Under the pieces are notes generated by a model. That model worked only from the letters and a program-made list of their open reading frames with translations, was not told the DNA's origin and made no database searches. From Variibacter gotjawalensis (GTDB lineage Bacteria; Pseudomonadota; Alphaproteobacteria; Rhizobiales; Xanthobacteraceae): a DNA stretch of 64,000 nt. How positions within the stretch are numbered: the stretch's first letter is position 1; every line of letters begins with the position of its first letter. A program made the position numbers and the translations under genes. The stretch lies in the NCBI RefSeq assembly GCF_002355335.1, contig NZ_AP014946.1, positions 1,565,501-1,629,500 on the forward strand, in the 5' to 3' direction. Below are positions 40,695 to 49,810 of this stretch, piece by piece.

Positions 40695-40695
40695 A

Positions 40696-40739
40696 GCATG
40701 ACCAGGAAAAGTGGGAACCGGTTTTCCGTCCGGTCATGC
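40696..40739. repeat. Short palindromic element, family P8 (gcatgacc...ggtcatgc)
   Basis: GCATGACC-GGAAAA-type left arm and TTTTCC-GGTCATGC right arm around AGTGGGAACCGG. Same kind as the gcatgatc...gatcatgc elements common in Hyphomicrobiales. Located between tctB and tctA. Confidence 0.75.
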
Positions 40740-40780
40740 GAAGATGCAAAATCAATCTTTGTCGCCGGGGGGCGTGACTG

Positions 40781-42304
40781 ATGGATGTGTTCTCGCAACT
40801 CGCCGCCGGTTTCGCCGTCGCACTGACGCCGCAAAATCTGATGTGGTGCCTCGTCGGCACCACGCTCGGGACCGCCATAGGTGTGCTGCCAGGCTTAGGG
40901 CCGGCGCTGACCATCGCGCTGCTGCTGCCGATCACCTTCAAGGTCGAGCCGACCGCCGCGTTTATTCTTTTCGCCGGCATCTATTACGGCGCGATGTATG
41001 GCGGCTCGACGACATCGATCCTGCTCAACACGCCTGGCGAGAGCGCGACGATCGTCACCGCGCTCGAGGGCAACAAGATGGCCCGCTCGGGCCGCGCCGG
41101 CGCCGCGCTCGCGACGTCCGCGATCGGCTCGTTCGTCGCCGGCACGATCGGCACGATCGGCATCACGTTCCTGGCGCCGGTGGTCGTCACCTTCGCGCTG
41201 AAATTCGGGCCGCCCGAATATTTCGCGCTGATGATCCTCGCCTTCGTTACGGTCTCTGCGGTGCTCGGCTCGTCCGCCGTGCGCGGGCTGATCAGCCTGT
41301 TCTTCGGTTTTTATCTCGGCATGATCGGCGTCGATCTGCAGACCGGACAGGCGCGCTTTACGATGGGCGTTCCGGAATTGCTCGACGGCATCAACGTGAT
41401 CATCGTCGCGGTCGGGCTCTTCGCGGTCGCCGAGACATTCTACGTCGCGGCGCGCCGCTACGCCGGCAAGGACGAGATCCTGCCGCTGAAGGGGTCGCTC
41501 TACATGACGCGCGAGGAATGGTCGCGCTCCTGGAAGCCGTGGATTCGCGGCACGCTGCTCGGCTTCCCGATCGGCGCGATGCCGGCGGGCGGCGCCGAAA
41601 TCCCGACCTTCCTGTCGTACTGGATCGAGAAGAAACTCTCGAAGCACAAGGGAGAGTTCGGCACCACCGGAGCGATCGAAGGCGTCGCGGGTCCGGAAGC
41701 CGCGAACAACGCATCGGCGGCAGGCGTGCTCGTACCGATGCTGACGCTCGGTCTGCCGACCTCGGCCACGGCCGCGATCATGCTCTCGGCGTTCCAAAGC
41801 TACGGCATCAATCCGGGGCCGTTGTTGTTCGAGAGCCAGGCCTCGCTGGTCTGGGGCCTGATCGCGAGCTTGTTCATCGCCAACGTGCTGCTGATCTTCC
41901 TCAACCTGCCGCTCGTCGGCCTGTGGGTGCGCGTCCTGAAAATCCCGGCGCCGCTGCTCTATGCCGGCATCCTCGTCTTCGCGACGATCGGCACCTACGG
42001 CATCTCGAACTCGGTCGTCGATCTGGTGTTGCTGTACATCCTCGGCATCATCGGTTTCCTGATGCGGCGGTTCGATTTCCCGGCAGCACCGGTGATCATC
42101 GGCATGATCCTCGGCCCGCTGGCGGAGCAGAACTTTCGCCAGGCGATGACGGTGTCGAACGGCGATTGGTCGATCTTCTTCTCGTCGACGCTGTCGATCA
42201 CGCTCTACGTGGTTGCGATCATCGGCCTCATCGGACCGAAGATTTGGGCGTTCTATCATTTCGTGCGCTTGTCGCGGCTGCCCAGCCCAAGCGGCGAGGC
42301 GTAG
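40781..42304 (+). CDS. tctA: TTT family large membrane subunit (TctA)
   Basis: A 507-residue inner-membrane protein with about 12 segments. The TctA signatures [40 protein letters not shown] and [20 protein letters not shown] are present. It carries carboxylates in symport with cations, fed by TctC. The cluster order tctC-tctB-tctA is standard. It is followed by a P1 repeat and a CoA-transferase gene. Confidence 0.96.
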   Translation: MDVFSQLAAGFAVALTPQNLMWCLVGTTLGTAIGVLPGLGPALTIALLLPITFKVEPTAAFILFAGIYYGAMYGGSTTSILLNTPGESATIVTALEGNKMARSGRAGAALATSAIGSFVAGTIGTIGITFLAPVVVTFALKFGPPEYFALMILAFVTVSAVLGSSAVRGLISLFFGFYLGMIGVDLQTGQARFTMGVPELLDGINVIIVAVGLFAVAETFYVAARRYAGKDEILPLKGSLYMTREEWSRSWKPWIRGTLLGFPIGAMPAGGAEIPTFLSYWIEKKLSKHKGEFGTTGAIEGVAGPEAANNASAAGVLVPMLTLGLPTSATAAIMLSAFQSYGINPGPLLFESQASLVWGLIASLFIANVLLIFLNLPLVGLWVRVLKIPAPLLYAGILVFATIGTYGISNSVVDLVLLYILGIIGFLMRRFDFPAAPVIIGMILGPLAEQNFRQAMTVSNGDWSIFFSSTLSITLYVVAIIGLIGPKIWAFYHFVRLSRLPSPSGEA

Positions 42305-42314
42305 AATAACCCGT

Positions 42315-42406
42315 CGTCATGGCCCGGCTCGTCCGGGCCATCCACGTCTTGCTTTCTTGCTGAAGCAGCTAAGGCGTGGATGGCCCGCATGAAGCGGGCC
42401 ATGACG
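42315..42406. repeat. Palindromic repeat, family P1, inverted orientation
   Basis: The order of its two hairpins is reversed relative to 40086-40175: GCCCGGCTCGTCCGGGC first and GCCCGCATGAAGCGGGC second. The pair therefore forms a large inverted repeat bracketing tctB and tctA. Confidence 0.92.
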
Positions 42407-42430
42407 GTGCAAAAAAGCAGGCGCTTGTCC

Positions 42431-43579
42431 ATGAATGCACTTCTCGACGGCGTGCGCGTTCTCGATCTCACGAACGTGCTCGCCGGACCCTACTGCGGCT
42501 ACCAGCTCGCGCTGCTCGGCGCCGACGTCATCAAGATCGAAGCGCCGGCGGGCGATCTCGCGCGTAAGCTCGGTGCGTCGGCTGAACTCAGCGCGCGAGA
42601 CATGGGCGTGTCGTTTCTGGCGCAGAATGCCGGCAAGCGCTCCGTGGTGCTGGACTTCAAGAAATCCGATGACAAAGCAAAGTTCGTCAAACTCGTCGCG
42701 ACTGCTGACGTCGTTTTGGAAAACTTCCGCCCCGGCGTGATGTCGCGCCTCGGCCTCGGCTTCGATGACCTCAAGAAACACAAGCCGGACATCATCTACT
42801 GCGCGATCTCCGGCTTCGGACAGACCGGCCCGCTGAAAGGCAACCCGGCCTACGATCAGATCATCCAAGGCCTTTCCGGCATCATGAGCATCACGGGCAC
42901 GCCCGAGACCGCGCCGCTGCGCGTTGGATATCCGGTCTGCGATACGCTCGGTGGAATCGCAGGCGCTTTTGCGATTTCGGCTGCGTTGGTGCGTCGCGGC
43001 AAGACGGGCGAAGGCGCTTTCCTCGATGTCTCGATGTTGGAATCGACGCTGAGTGCGCTCGGCTGGCCGGTGTCGAATTTCCTCGCGACAGGCGTCGAAC
43101 CGAAACCGGCCGGCAACGAGAATGTTTCCGGCGCGCCGTCCGGCACCTTTCGCACGCGCGACGATCTCCTCAACATTGCGGCGAACGAACAGAAGCAATT
43201 CGAAACGCTGTGCGATCTTATCGCCCGTCCCGAACTCAAGAGCGACGAGCGCTTTGCCAAACGCGAGGCGCGCAAGGACAACCGCTTCGCGCTCAACGCG
43301 CTGATCGAGGAGGCGCTTGTCGCCGACTCGGCCGTGTCCTGGGAATCGCGCATGAACGCGGCGGGCGTTCCGGCCGGCCGCGTGCTCGCCGTGTCGAAAG
43401 CGATCAGCGAACCGCAGATCGCCGCGCGCAACATGACGGTGACGTTCGATCATGTGCCGGGTGCGGATCGCGCCGTCACGGTCGTGCGCGGAGGGTTCCT
43501 GGTCGACGGCAAGGCGCCGCGCCCCTCGCGGCCTCCGCCGCGTCTCGGCGAGCATGAGGACGAGATTTTCGGCCGGTAG
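42431..43579 (+). CDS. CaiB/BaiF family CoA-transferase
   Basis: A 382-residue class III CoA-transferase. Signatures: LLDGVRVLDLTNVLAGPYCGYQLALLGADVIKIE, DLARKLG, VVLDFKK, VLENFRPGVMSRLGL with its catalytic-region Asp, and ICAISGFGQTGP-like YCAISGFGQTGPL. It moves CoA between carboxylic acids. Placed after the carboxylate transporter, it probably activates the imported acid. The ATG at 42431 follows the repeat. Confidence 0.92.
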   Translation: MNALLDGVRVLDLTNVLAGPYCGYQLALLGADVIKIEAPAGDLARKLGASAELSARDMGVSFLAQNAGKRSVVLDFKKSDDKAKFVKLVATADVVLENFRPGVMSRLGLGFDDLKKHKPDIIYCAISGFGQTGPLKGNPAYDQIIQGLSGIMSITGTPETAPLRVGYPVCDTLGGIAGAFAISAALVRRGKTGEGAFLDVSMLESTLSALGWPVSNFLATGVEPKPAGNENVSGAPSGTFRTRDDLLNIAANEQKQFETLCDLIARPELKSDERFAKREARKDNRFALNALIEEALVADSAVSWESRMNAAGVPAGRVLAVSKAISEPQIAARNMTVTFDHVPGADRAVTVVRGGFLVDGKAPRPSRPPPRLGEHEDEIFGR

Positions 43580-43590
43580 CGACAGCCTCC

Positions 43591-43712
43591 GTCAACCTCT
43601 CCCATGGGGAGAGGTCGACGCGTAGCGTCGGGTGAGGGGATTGTGCCTCACGAGACGCCGTAACCCCTCGCCCGGATGGCTACGCCATCCGACCTCTCCC
43701 CATGGGAGAGGT
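43591..43712. repeat. Palindromic intergenic repeat, family P3
   Basis: ACCTCTCCCATGGGGAGAGGT and its match at the right end, plus GGATGGCTACGCCATCC inside. Third P3 site in the window. Confidence 0.9.
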
Positions 43713-43771
43713 GAAACGGAGTGCGGAGCGAGCTCCCGGATGCTACTTGTTCAGCCAAACGGATAGCGACG

Positions 43772-44242
43772 ATGGCCAAGGGAACTCCCGCGACGAATGC
43801 GCTGACCAAAGCGGGCGTGACGTTTCGGCTGCACGAATACGACTACGATCCGAACGCCGAACGCATCGGCATGCAGGCCGCCGAAGCGCTCGGCGTTTCG
43901 CCGTCGCGGTTGCTGAAGACACTGATGGCGAAGGCAGGCGGCGCGATCGTCTGCGTGCTCGTCCCGTCGGACCGCGAAGTCAGCCTGAAGAAACTCGCGA
44001 GCGCCGCGGCCGCGAAAGACGCCGCGATGTTGCCGCCCGCCGAGGCCGAACGCATCACGGGTTATCACGTCGGCGGGATCTCGCCGTTCGGACAGAAGAA
44101 GCGTGTGAACGCATTCATCGAAGCATCCGCACTCGCCAACGACACCGTAATCGTCAACGGCGGCCGTCGCGGTTTGCAGATCGAGATCGCGCCGGCCGAT
44201 CTCGTGCGCGTACTCGGTGCGAAGGACGCGTCGCTGTGCTGA
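43772..44242 (+). CDS. ybaK: Cys-tRNA(Pro) deacylase YbaK/EbsC
   Basis: A 156-residue editing enzyme that hydrolyses Cys mischarged on tRNA-Pro. The family start AKGTPATNALTKAGVTFRLHEYDYDP, catalytic-lysine region LLKTLMAK, and GGISPFGQKKRV loop are present. Start ATG at 43772. The stop overlaps the GTG start of the next gene (GTGCTGA), indicating coupling. Confidence 0.95.
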   Translation: MAKGTPATNALTKAGVTFRLHEYDYDPNAERIGMQAAEALGVSPSRLLKTLMAKAGGAIVCVLVPSDREVSLKKLASAAAAKDAAMLPPAEAERITGYHVGGISPFGQKKRVNAFIEASALANDTVIVNGGRRGLQIEIAPADLVRVLGAKDASLC

Positions 44243-44904
44243 GGCTGACGCTCGCCGCCGTGATGACGCTGCTGGCGTTTCCGCTTGCCGCGCAGGAGCT
44301 TCCGACCGCAGCCGACGTCGTGCACCCGCCGGGACTTCCCGCCATCGGAAAATGGATGATCGACCGCGACGGCACCATCGCGCATTGGCTCGGCCAACTC
44401 GACGGCCGGTTGAAATTACGCGAGCCGATCAACGTCATCTTCGTCGACGGCGCGGCAAAGACTCCGGATGACGCGCGCCGCCGCCTCATCGCGGCATCGA
44501 CCGCGGCCGGCTATCCGGTCCGCTTCGGCCACTCGGCGGGCTATCGCGCGCTGATCGGGAGCGATCGCTATCCGCAATTGCCGTCGGGCCGCGACGACGC
44601 ATTTTCGAACGGCATCTTCGAACTCTCGAACAATCACGGCCGCATCTTCGGTCCGCACCCGTTCGACGGCGGCTTCGTGTCGATCGCCGCCTTCAGCCGC
44701 GAGTCGATCGATCTCATCCGCTGGCCGATGCATGCGTATGCGTCGTTCCTGCGCGCACGCGAGGATTACGCGGATCGTCTCGACCGGCTGACGGCGTTCA
44801 AGCGTTCGGGTTATGCGGAGCTTGGGAATGCGTTACGCGGCGATCCCGGTGTCACGACGGGTGACCACGATGGGCGCGCAGTTATTTTAAAGGCCGAGCG
44901 GTAA
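44236..44904 (+). CDS. Secreted protein of unknown function (GTG start)
   Basis: A 222-residue protein. From the GTG at 44236 it begins with a clear signal peptide (MLRLTLAAVMTLLAFPLAAQ, cleavage after AAQ). The mature part shows IDRDGTIAHWLGQLDGRLKL, INVIFVDGAAKTPDDARRRL, and SNNHGRIFGPHPF; I do not recognise the family. The TPDDARRRLIAAS segment suggests a compact mixed alpha/beta domain. Coupled to ybaK by overlap. Confidence 0.75.
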   Translation: MLRLTLAAVMTLLAFPLAAQELPTAADVVHPPGLPAIGKWMIDRDGTIAHWLGQLDGRLKLREPINVIFVDGAAKTPDDARRRLIAASTAAGYPVRFGHSAGYRALIGSDRYPQLPSGRDDAFSNGIFELSNNHGRIFGPHPFDGGFVSIAAFSRESIDLIRWPMHAYASFLRAREDYADRLDRLTAFKRSGYAELGNALRGDPGVTTGDHDGRAVILKAER

Positions 44905-44913
44905 ATCCGCAGC

Positions 44914-45042
44914 TGTCATCCCGGCCGAGTTTGCAAGTCGCGCAGCGACGCAAACGAGAGCCGGGATCCACGTATCCCTGTGATGCTGGGAGTCATGGGT
45001 CCCGGCTCAGCTCGCGCATAGCGCTCGCTGTCCGGGATGACA
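44914..45042. repeat. Palindromic intergenic repeat, family P2
   Basis: TGTCATCCCGG and CCGGGATGACA ends; inner GGGATCCACGTATCCC and GGGTCCC segments. It lies between convergent genes. Confidence 0.92.
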
Positions 45043-45073
45043 GTTCGTTGCTGGGTTGTTGCCGAAGCTTTGT

Positions 45074-45679
45074 TTAAGCCCACGGACGCGCGGCGCGCGT
45101 CTTTTCCTCATACGAATCGATCGACTTTTCCTTCACCATCGTGAGGCCGATGTCGTCGAGGCCGTTGAGCAGGCAATGCTTGCGGTGCGGATCGACGTCG
45201 AACTTCAGCGTGCCGCCGTCCGGACCCTTGATCTCTTGATTTTCGAGATCGATGGTCAAGCGTGCGTTGGCGCCGCGATCGGCGTCGTCGAACAGCTTCT
45301 CGAGATCTTCCGGCGAAACGCGGATCGGCAAAATCCCGTTCTTGAAGCAGTTGTTGTAGAAAATGTCGCCGAACGACGTCGAGATCACGCAGCGGATGCC
45401 GTAGTCGAGCAGAGCCCACGGCGCATGCTCGCGCGAAGACCCGCAGCCGAAATTGTCGCCCGCGATGAGAATCTTGGCGTTACGGTAAGCCGGCTTGTTG
45501 AGCACGAAATCCGGATTCTCGGAGCCGTCCTCGTTGAAGCGCTTCTCGGCGAAAAGACCCTTGCCAAGCCCCGTGCGCTTGATCGTCTTAAGGTAGTTCT
45601 TCGGGATGATCATGTCGGTGTCGACATTGATCGCGTTCAAGGGGGCCGGGGTCGCTTCCAGAACCGTGAATTTTTCCAT
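45074..45679 (-). CDS. leuD: 3-isopropylmalate dehydratase small subunit
   Basis: A 201-residue LeuD, which with LeuC isomerises 2- to 3-isopropylmalate in leucine synthesis. Signatures: [43 protein letters not shown], and [13 protein letters not shown]. Start ATG at 45679, preceded by GGAGAGATCC. The leuC gene is not in the window, so the two subunits are encoded apart, as is usual in alphaproteobacteria. Confidence 0.97.
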   Translation of the reverse strand: MEKFTVLEATPAPLNAINVDTDMIIPKNYLKTIKRTGLGKGLFAEKRFNEDGSENPDFVLNKPAYRNAKILIAGDNFGCGSSREHAPWALLDYGIRCVISTSFGDIFYNNCFKNGILPIRVSPEDLEKLFDDADRGANARLTIDLENQEIKGPDGGTLKFDVDPHRKHCLLNGLDDIGLTMVKEKSIDSYEEKTRAARPWA

Positions 45680-45870
45680 TGGATCTCTCCGCCCGTTCGT
45701 GGGCGCACGCCCATTCAATGGCGATTGCGGCCCGTTCGGTCAAGTACCGGGTGAAGTCACGGGGCAACATGGCCTTTTTGCCTCGAGCCGCCGCGTTGGC
45801 AGTGGCCCGCACCCGTGCTAACCCGCACCTCAACACTTGCGCAGCCGCAAACAACAACAAGAGGGGCGAC

Positions 45871-46755
45871 ATGCAGATCGGGATCGCGGGCGTCGGACGT
45901 ATGGGCGAAGCCATCGCGCTGCGCCTCATCGACAGTGGCCACACGCTGACGGTTTGGAACCGGTCGCCCGGCAAGACGGCGGCGCTCGAAAAGGCCGGCG
46001 CCAAGGTGGTTGGCAGCCCGGCCGAAGTCGCGGCCGCGAGCGAAACCATCATCACGATCCTCATCGATGCCGCCGCGATCGACGCCGTTTATGACGGGCC
46101 GAAGGGGCTGCTCTCGGGCGATATCGCCGGAAAGCTCTTCATCGAAATGAGCACCGTGCTGCCCGAGACCGAGAAGGCGCTCGCCGAGCGCGTCCGCGCC
46201 AAGGGCGCCGCGATCATCGAATGCCCGGTCGGCGGCACCACCGGGCCGGCGCGTCAGGGCAAACTCGTCGGTGTGGCGGGCGGCGAAGCGTCCGATGTGG
46301 CGCGCGCCAAGCCGATCCTCGATCAAATGTGCCGAAGGGTCGATCACGTCGGCCCGACCGGCACCGGCGCCGCGATGAAGCTCGCGATCAATCTGCCGCT
46401 GATGATCTACTGGCAGGCGCTCGGCGAAGCACTCGCACTCTGCCGCGACGTGACGCTGCCGGCCGACAAGATGATGGAACTGCTCGGCGACACCTCGGGC
46501 GGTCCGAACGTGATCCGCAATCGCGGCGCCGATCTCGCCGCAGTTTTGGGCGGCGCAGAGAAACGTGCTGCCGCGTTCGATATCGACGGCGGCCGCAAGG
46601 ACCTGCGCACGATGCTCGCCGAAGGCAAGAACCGTGGCGCCGCGATGCCGGTGACGACGGCGGCGCTGACCGCGTTCGACGAAGCCGCGAAGAACGGCTG
46701 GGGCGGCGAGGACAACACGTTCATGCCGGCTTACTGGATCAACCGGAAGTCGTGA
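45871..46755 (+). CDS. NAD(P)-dependent 3-hydroxyisobutyrate dehydrogenase-family oxidoreductase
   Basis: A 294-residue beta-hydroxyacid dehydrogenase. Rossmann GIAGVGRMG (4-12), the substrate motif CPVGGTTGPARQGKL, catalytic lysine K170 in GTGAAMKLAIN, and NAD-family helices follow. Reduces or oxidises a 3-hydroxy acid or tartronate semialdehyde-like substrate; specificity unknown. GAGGGGCGAC precedes the ATG at 45871. Next to a GlcG/HbpS gene, a pairing that occurs in small organic acid loci. Confidence 0.88.
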   Translation: MQIGIAGVGRMGEAIALRLIDSGHTLTVWNRSPGKTAALEKAGAKVVGSPAEVAAASETIITILIDAAAIDAVYDGPKGLLSGDIAGKLFIEMSTVLPETEKALAERVRAKGAAIIECPVGGTTGPARQGKLVGVAGGEASDVARAKPILDQMCRRVDHVGPTGTGAAMKLAINLPLMIYWQALGEALALCRDVTLPADKMMELLGDTSGGPNVIRNRGADLAAVLGGAEKRAAAFDIDGGRKDLRTMLAEGKNRGAAMPVTTAALTAFDEAAKNGWGGEDNTFMPAYWINRKS

Positions 46756-46813
46756 CGCGGCCGCCGCGGCGGCACCTCACAATCGAAAAACAAAAAGAAC
46801 TGGAGTTCCCGAA

Positions 46814-47239
46814 ATGTCGCGTCTCACGCTCGACCACGCCTCGACCATCGTCGATGCCGCACTCAAGATAGCTCGGGAGCTCAAGCTCGGGCCGATGACC
46901 GTCGCGGTGCTCGATGCCGGCGGGCATCTCGTCGCGTTCAAGCGCGAGGATAAGTCGAGCCTGCTGCGTTACGAGATCGCGACCGGCAAAGCTTACGGCG
47001 CTCTCGGCATGGGCATCTCGTCGCGCACGCTGGAGCAGCGCGGCATCGAGCGTCCGCATTTCATCAACGCGCTGATGGCGGCAAGCAACGGCCGCGTCGT
47101 GCCGGTGGCGGGTGGCGTGCTGATCAAGGACAGCGCTGGTGACACGATCGGCGCCGTCGGCATCTCGGGCGATACGTCGGACAACGACGAAGCGTGTTGC
47201 TTTGCCGGCGTCGAGGCGGCTGGCCTCAAGTCTGCGTGA
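46814..47239 (+). CDS. GlcG/HbpS family heme-binding-like protein
   Basis: A 141-residue GlcG/HbpS (DUF336) protein: LGPMTVAVLDAGGHLVAFKRED, TGKAYGALGMGISSRTLE, RVVPVAGGVLIKD and IGAVGISGDTSDNDEACCFAG. Members bind heme or degrade small ligands in oligomers; many accompany glycolate or other acid catabolism genes. No signal peptide, so cytoplasmic. Follows the dehydrogenase gene by 58 bases. Confidence 0.9.
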   Translation: MSRLTLDHASTIVDAALKIARELKLGPMTVAVLDAGGHLVAFKREDKSSLLRYEIATGKAYGALGMGISSRTLEQRGIERPHFINALMAASNGRVVPVAGGVLIKDSAGDTIGAVGISGDTSDNDEACCFAGVEAAGLKSA

Positions 47240-47358
47240 TCGCAAACATCGCCTGCGCGTTATGCACCTGGTGATACTGCATTCGCCTTGACTCGCAGGC
47301 GCGCGCCCTTTCCACTGGCTGGAACATTTCCAAGATCCAGAATGGACAGGAGGGGCGC

Positions 47359-48879
47359 ATGCGCGCATCGGCCATCAAGCTGACGGCAGCCATTGCCGTT
47401 TTCGCAGCAGCGACCGGCGTCGCGCATGCGGGCAAACGCGATAACTCGATTCGCTTTGCGTATGACCAGGTCGCCGAGAGCATCGATCCGTACATGAACA
47501 ATGTGCGTATCGGCGTCATTCTCGGCCAGCAGGTCTGGGACACGCTGATTTATCGCGACCCGAAGACGAACGAATACAAAGGCCAGCTCGCGACCGCGTG
47601 GAAGTGGATCGACGATCGCACGCTCGAAGTCGATCTCCGCCAAGGCGTGAAGTTCCACAACGGCGAGGAGTTCGACGCCGACGACGTCGTCTACACGCTG
47701 AACTTCGTGGTGAAGCCCGACAGCAAGGTTGTGACGCAACAAAACGTCGATTGGATCGAGCGCGCCGAGAAGATCGACAAATACAAGGCCCGCATCATCA
47801 CGAAACGCCCGTTCCCGGCCGCGATCGAATACCTCGCCGGCCCGGTGGTGATCCACCCGAACGAATACTACGAGAAGGTCGGCCCGAGGGGCATGAACGA
47901 AAAGCCGGTCGGCTCCGGCCCCTACAAGGTCGTCGAGCATCAGGTCGGCAAGCTCGTCCGCATGGAGCGCAACGCGGATTACTTCAAGGATAGCCCGAAG
48001 CCGCAGCCGACAATTCAGAAGGTCGAAATCCGCTTCATCCCGGATCGGCAGACGCAGATCGCCGAGATCATGGCGGGCGGTGTCGACATGATCATGAACG
48101 TCGCGCTCGATCAGGCGACTCAGATCAAAGCCGTGCCGCAGCTGCAGGTCGTCTCCGGCGAGACGATGCGCATCGCGTTTCTGAACTTCAACTCGATGGA
48201 AAATACGCCGTCGCCGCAGCTGCGCGACATCCGCGTCCGCAAGGCGATCCTGCATGCGATCGATCGCGAGACGATGGTGAAGCAGGTGGTGGGCGAGGGC
48301 GCGCGCGTTCTCAAATCGCAGTGCTTCCCGTCGCAGTTCGGCTGCGCGACCGAAGGCATCGAGCAATACAATTACGATCCCGCGAAGGCGAAAGCGCTGC
48401 TCGCCGAGGCTGGCTTCCCGAACGGCTTCGATCTCGATCTCTACGCCTATCGCGAACGCAACCAGACCGAAGCGATGATCGGTTATCTGCGTGCTGTCGG
48501 CATCAAGGCGAACCTGCGCTTCATGCAATATGCCGCGATGCGCGAGACCGCGCGTGCCGGTAAGGCTGCGTTCCTGCATCAGACGTGGGGATCGTTCTCG
48601 GTCAACGACGTCTCGGCATCGACACCGGTTTATTACAAGAACGGACCGGACGATCTCAACCGCGATCCCGAAGTCATCGCGGCGCTCGACAAGGGCGACT
48701 CCAGCATCGATCCGGAAGCCCGCAAGGCGGCCTACAAGGAAGCGCTCGCCCGCATCGCTTCGCAGGCGCTGTCGGTGCCGTTGTTCTCGCTGACGACCTA
48801 CTACGTCGCGACCAAGGACCTGAACTTCGTCGCCTACCCGGACGAGATGCCACGCTTCTGGGAGATGACGTTCCGGTAG
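47359..48879 (+). CDS. Peptide/opine-type ABC transporter substrate-binding protein
   Basis: A 506-residue DppA/OppA-family binding protein. Signal peptide RASAIKLTAAIAVFAAATGVAHA; then SIDPYMNNVRIGVILGQQVWDTLI, WKWIDDRTLEVDLRQGVKFHNGEEFDADDVVYTL, and SGPYKVVEHQVGKLVRMERN. It binds peptides or related solutes in the periplasm. It leads a five-gene operon with two permeases and two ATPases. GGAGGGGC precedes the ATG. Confidence 0.93.
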   Translation: MRASAIKLTAAIAVFAAATGVAHAGKRDNSIRFAYDQVAESIDPYMNNVRIGVILGQQVWDTLIYRDPKTNEYKGQLATAWKWIDDRTLEVDLRQGVKFHNGEEFDADDVVYTLNFVVKPDSKVVTQQNVDWIERAEKIDKYKARIITKRPFPAAIEYLAGPVVIHPNEYYEKVGPRGMNEKPVGSGPYKVVEHQVGKLVRMERNADYFKDSPKPQPTIQKVEIRFIPDRQTQIAEIMAGGVDMIMNVALDQATQIKAVPQLQVVSGETMRIAFLNFNSMENTPSPQLRDIRVRKAILHAIDRETMVKQVVGEGARVLKSQCFPSQFGCATEGIEQYNYDPAKAKALLAEAGFPNGFDLDLYAYRERNQTEAMIGYLRAVGIKANLRFMQYAAMRETARAGKAAFLHQTWGSFSVNDVSASTPVYYKNGPDDLNRDPEVIAALDKGDSSIDPEARKAAYKEALARIASQALSVPLFSLTTYYVATKDLNFVAYPDEMPRFWEMTFR

Positions 48880-48888
48880 GGAGCGACC

Positions 48889-49806
48889 ATGCTCGCCTAT
48901 GCGCTCAAGCGTCTCGGATTGGCGCTGCTCGTCGCACTCACGGTGTCGGCGCTCGCCTTCGTCGCGTTGCGCGCGTCGGGTGACGCCGCCATCGCGATCG
49001 CGGGCGAGGGCGCGCGCGCCGAGGATATCGAGAATGTCCGCAAGATGTACGGCCTCGACCGGCCGCTGATCGTGCAATACGGCGACTGGCTCGGCAAACT
49101 CGCGCGCGGCGACTTCGGCGAGTCGTTGTTCTTCAAGACCGACGTGCGCCCGCTCGTGCTCGAGAAGCTGCCGACGACGCTGTATCTCGCGTTCTTCTCG
49201 CTGTTGTTTGCGCTCGTGATTTCGATACCGCTCGGCATCTTGGCAGCGGTCTATCCGAACTCTTGGGTGGATCGATTGTGTCTCTCGCTCGCCGTGCTCG
49301 GGCAGGCGATGCCGAATTTCTTCTTCGCGCTGATCCTGATCATGGTCTTTGCCGTGACTCTGCGCTGGCTGCCGGTCTCCGGTAGCGACACCTGGGCGCA
49401 TTTCGTCATGCCGACGATCGCGCTCGGCTACTACATCGCGCCGGCCTTCATGCGTCTCGTGCGCGCCGGCATGATCGAGGTGCTCGCGTCCGACTATGTT
49501 CGCACGGCGCGCGCGAAAGGTTTGTCGCCGCGCAGCGTCATTCTCAAACATGCGCTGCGCAACGCGCTGGTTCCGGTGGTGGCGCTCGCGGCCGTGCAGC
49601 TCGGCTTCCTGCTCGGTGGCTCGGTCGTGATCGAGACGATCTTCGCGCTCGATGGCGCGGGCTTCCTCGCGTACCAGTCGATCACGCACAAGGATCTGCC
49701 CGTGATGCAGGCGCTGCTCACGATGCTGTCCTTCATTTATGTCGGGCTGACGCTGATCGCCGACCTCATCAATGCGTGGCTCGACCCACGCATCCGCGTC
49801 GGGTGA
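48889..49806 (+). CDS. ABC transporter permease (DppB type)
   Basis: A 305-residue inner-membrane permease with six segments. The N-terminal MLAYALKRLGLALLVALTVSALAF, the Dpp-B periplasmic loop, and the EAA loop (ASDYVRTARAKGLSPRSVILKHALRNAL) are standard. It forms half of the channel with the next gene. Starts 9 bases after the binding-protein stop. Confidence 0.93.
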   Translation: MLAYALKRLGLALLVALTVSALAFVALRASGDAAIAIAGEGARAEDIENVRKMYGLDRPLIVQYGDWLGKLARGDFGESLFFKTDVRPLVLEKLPTTLYLAFFSLLFALVISIPLGILAAVYPNSWVDRLCLSLAVLGQAMPNFFFALILIMVFAVTLRWLPVSGSDTWAHFVMPTIALGYYIAPAFMRLVRAGMIEVLASDYVRTARAKGLSPRSVILKHALRNALVPVVALAAVQLGFLLGGSVVIETIFALDGAGFLAYQSITHKDLPVMQALLTMLSFIYVGLTLIADLINAWLDPRIRVG

Positions 49807-49810
49807 TGCG

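Noticed and set aside
42380-42430. Earlier in-frame start for the CaiB/BaiF gene
   Set aside because: The extra codons lie in the P1 palindrome; the family start matches the ATG at 42431.
47305-47330. Inverted repeat TTCCA-N5-TGGAA before the ABC operon
   Set aside because: Short arms in a leader region; no second copy and no regulator nearby, so not reported as an operator.
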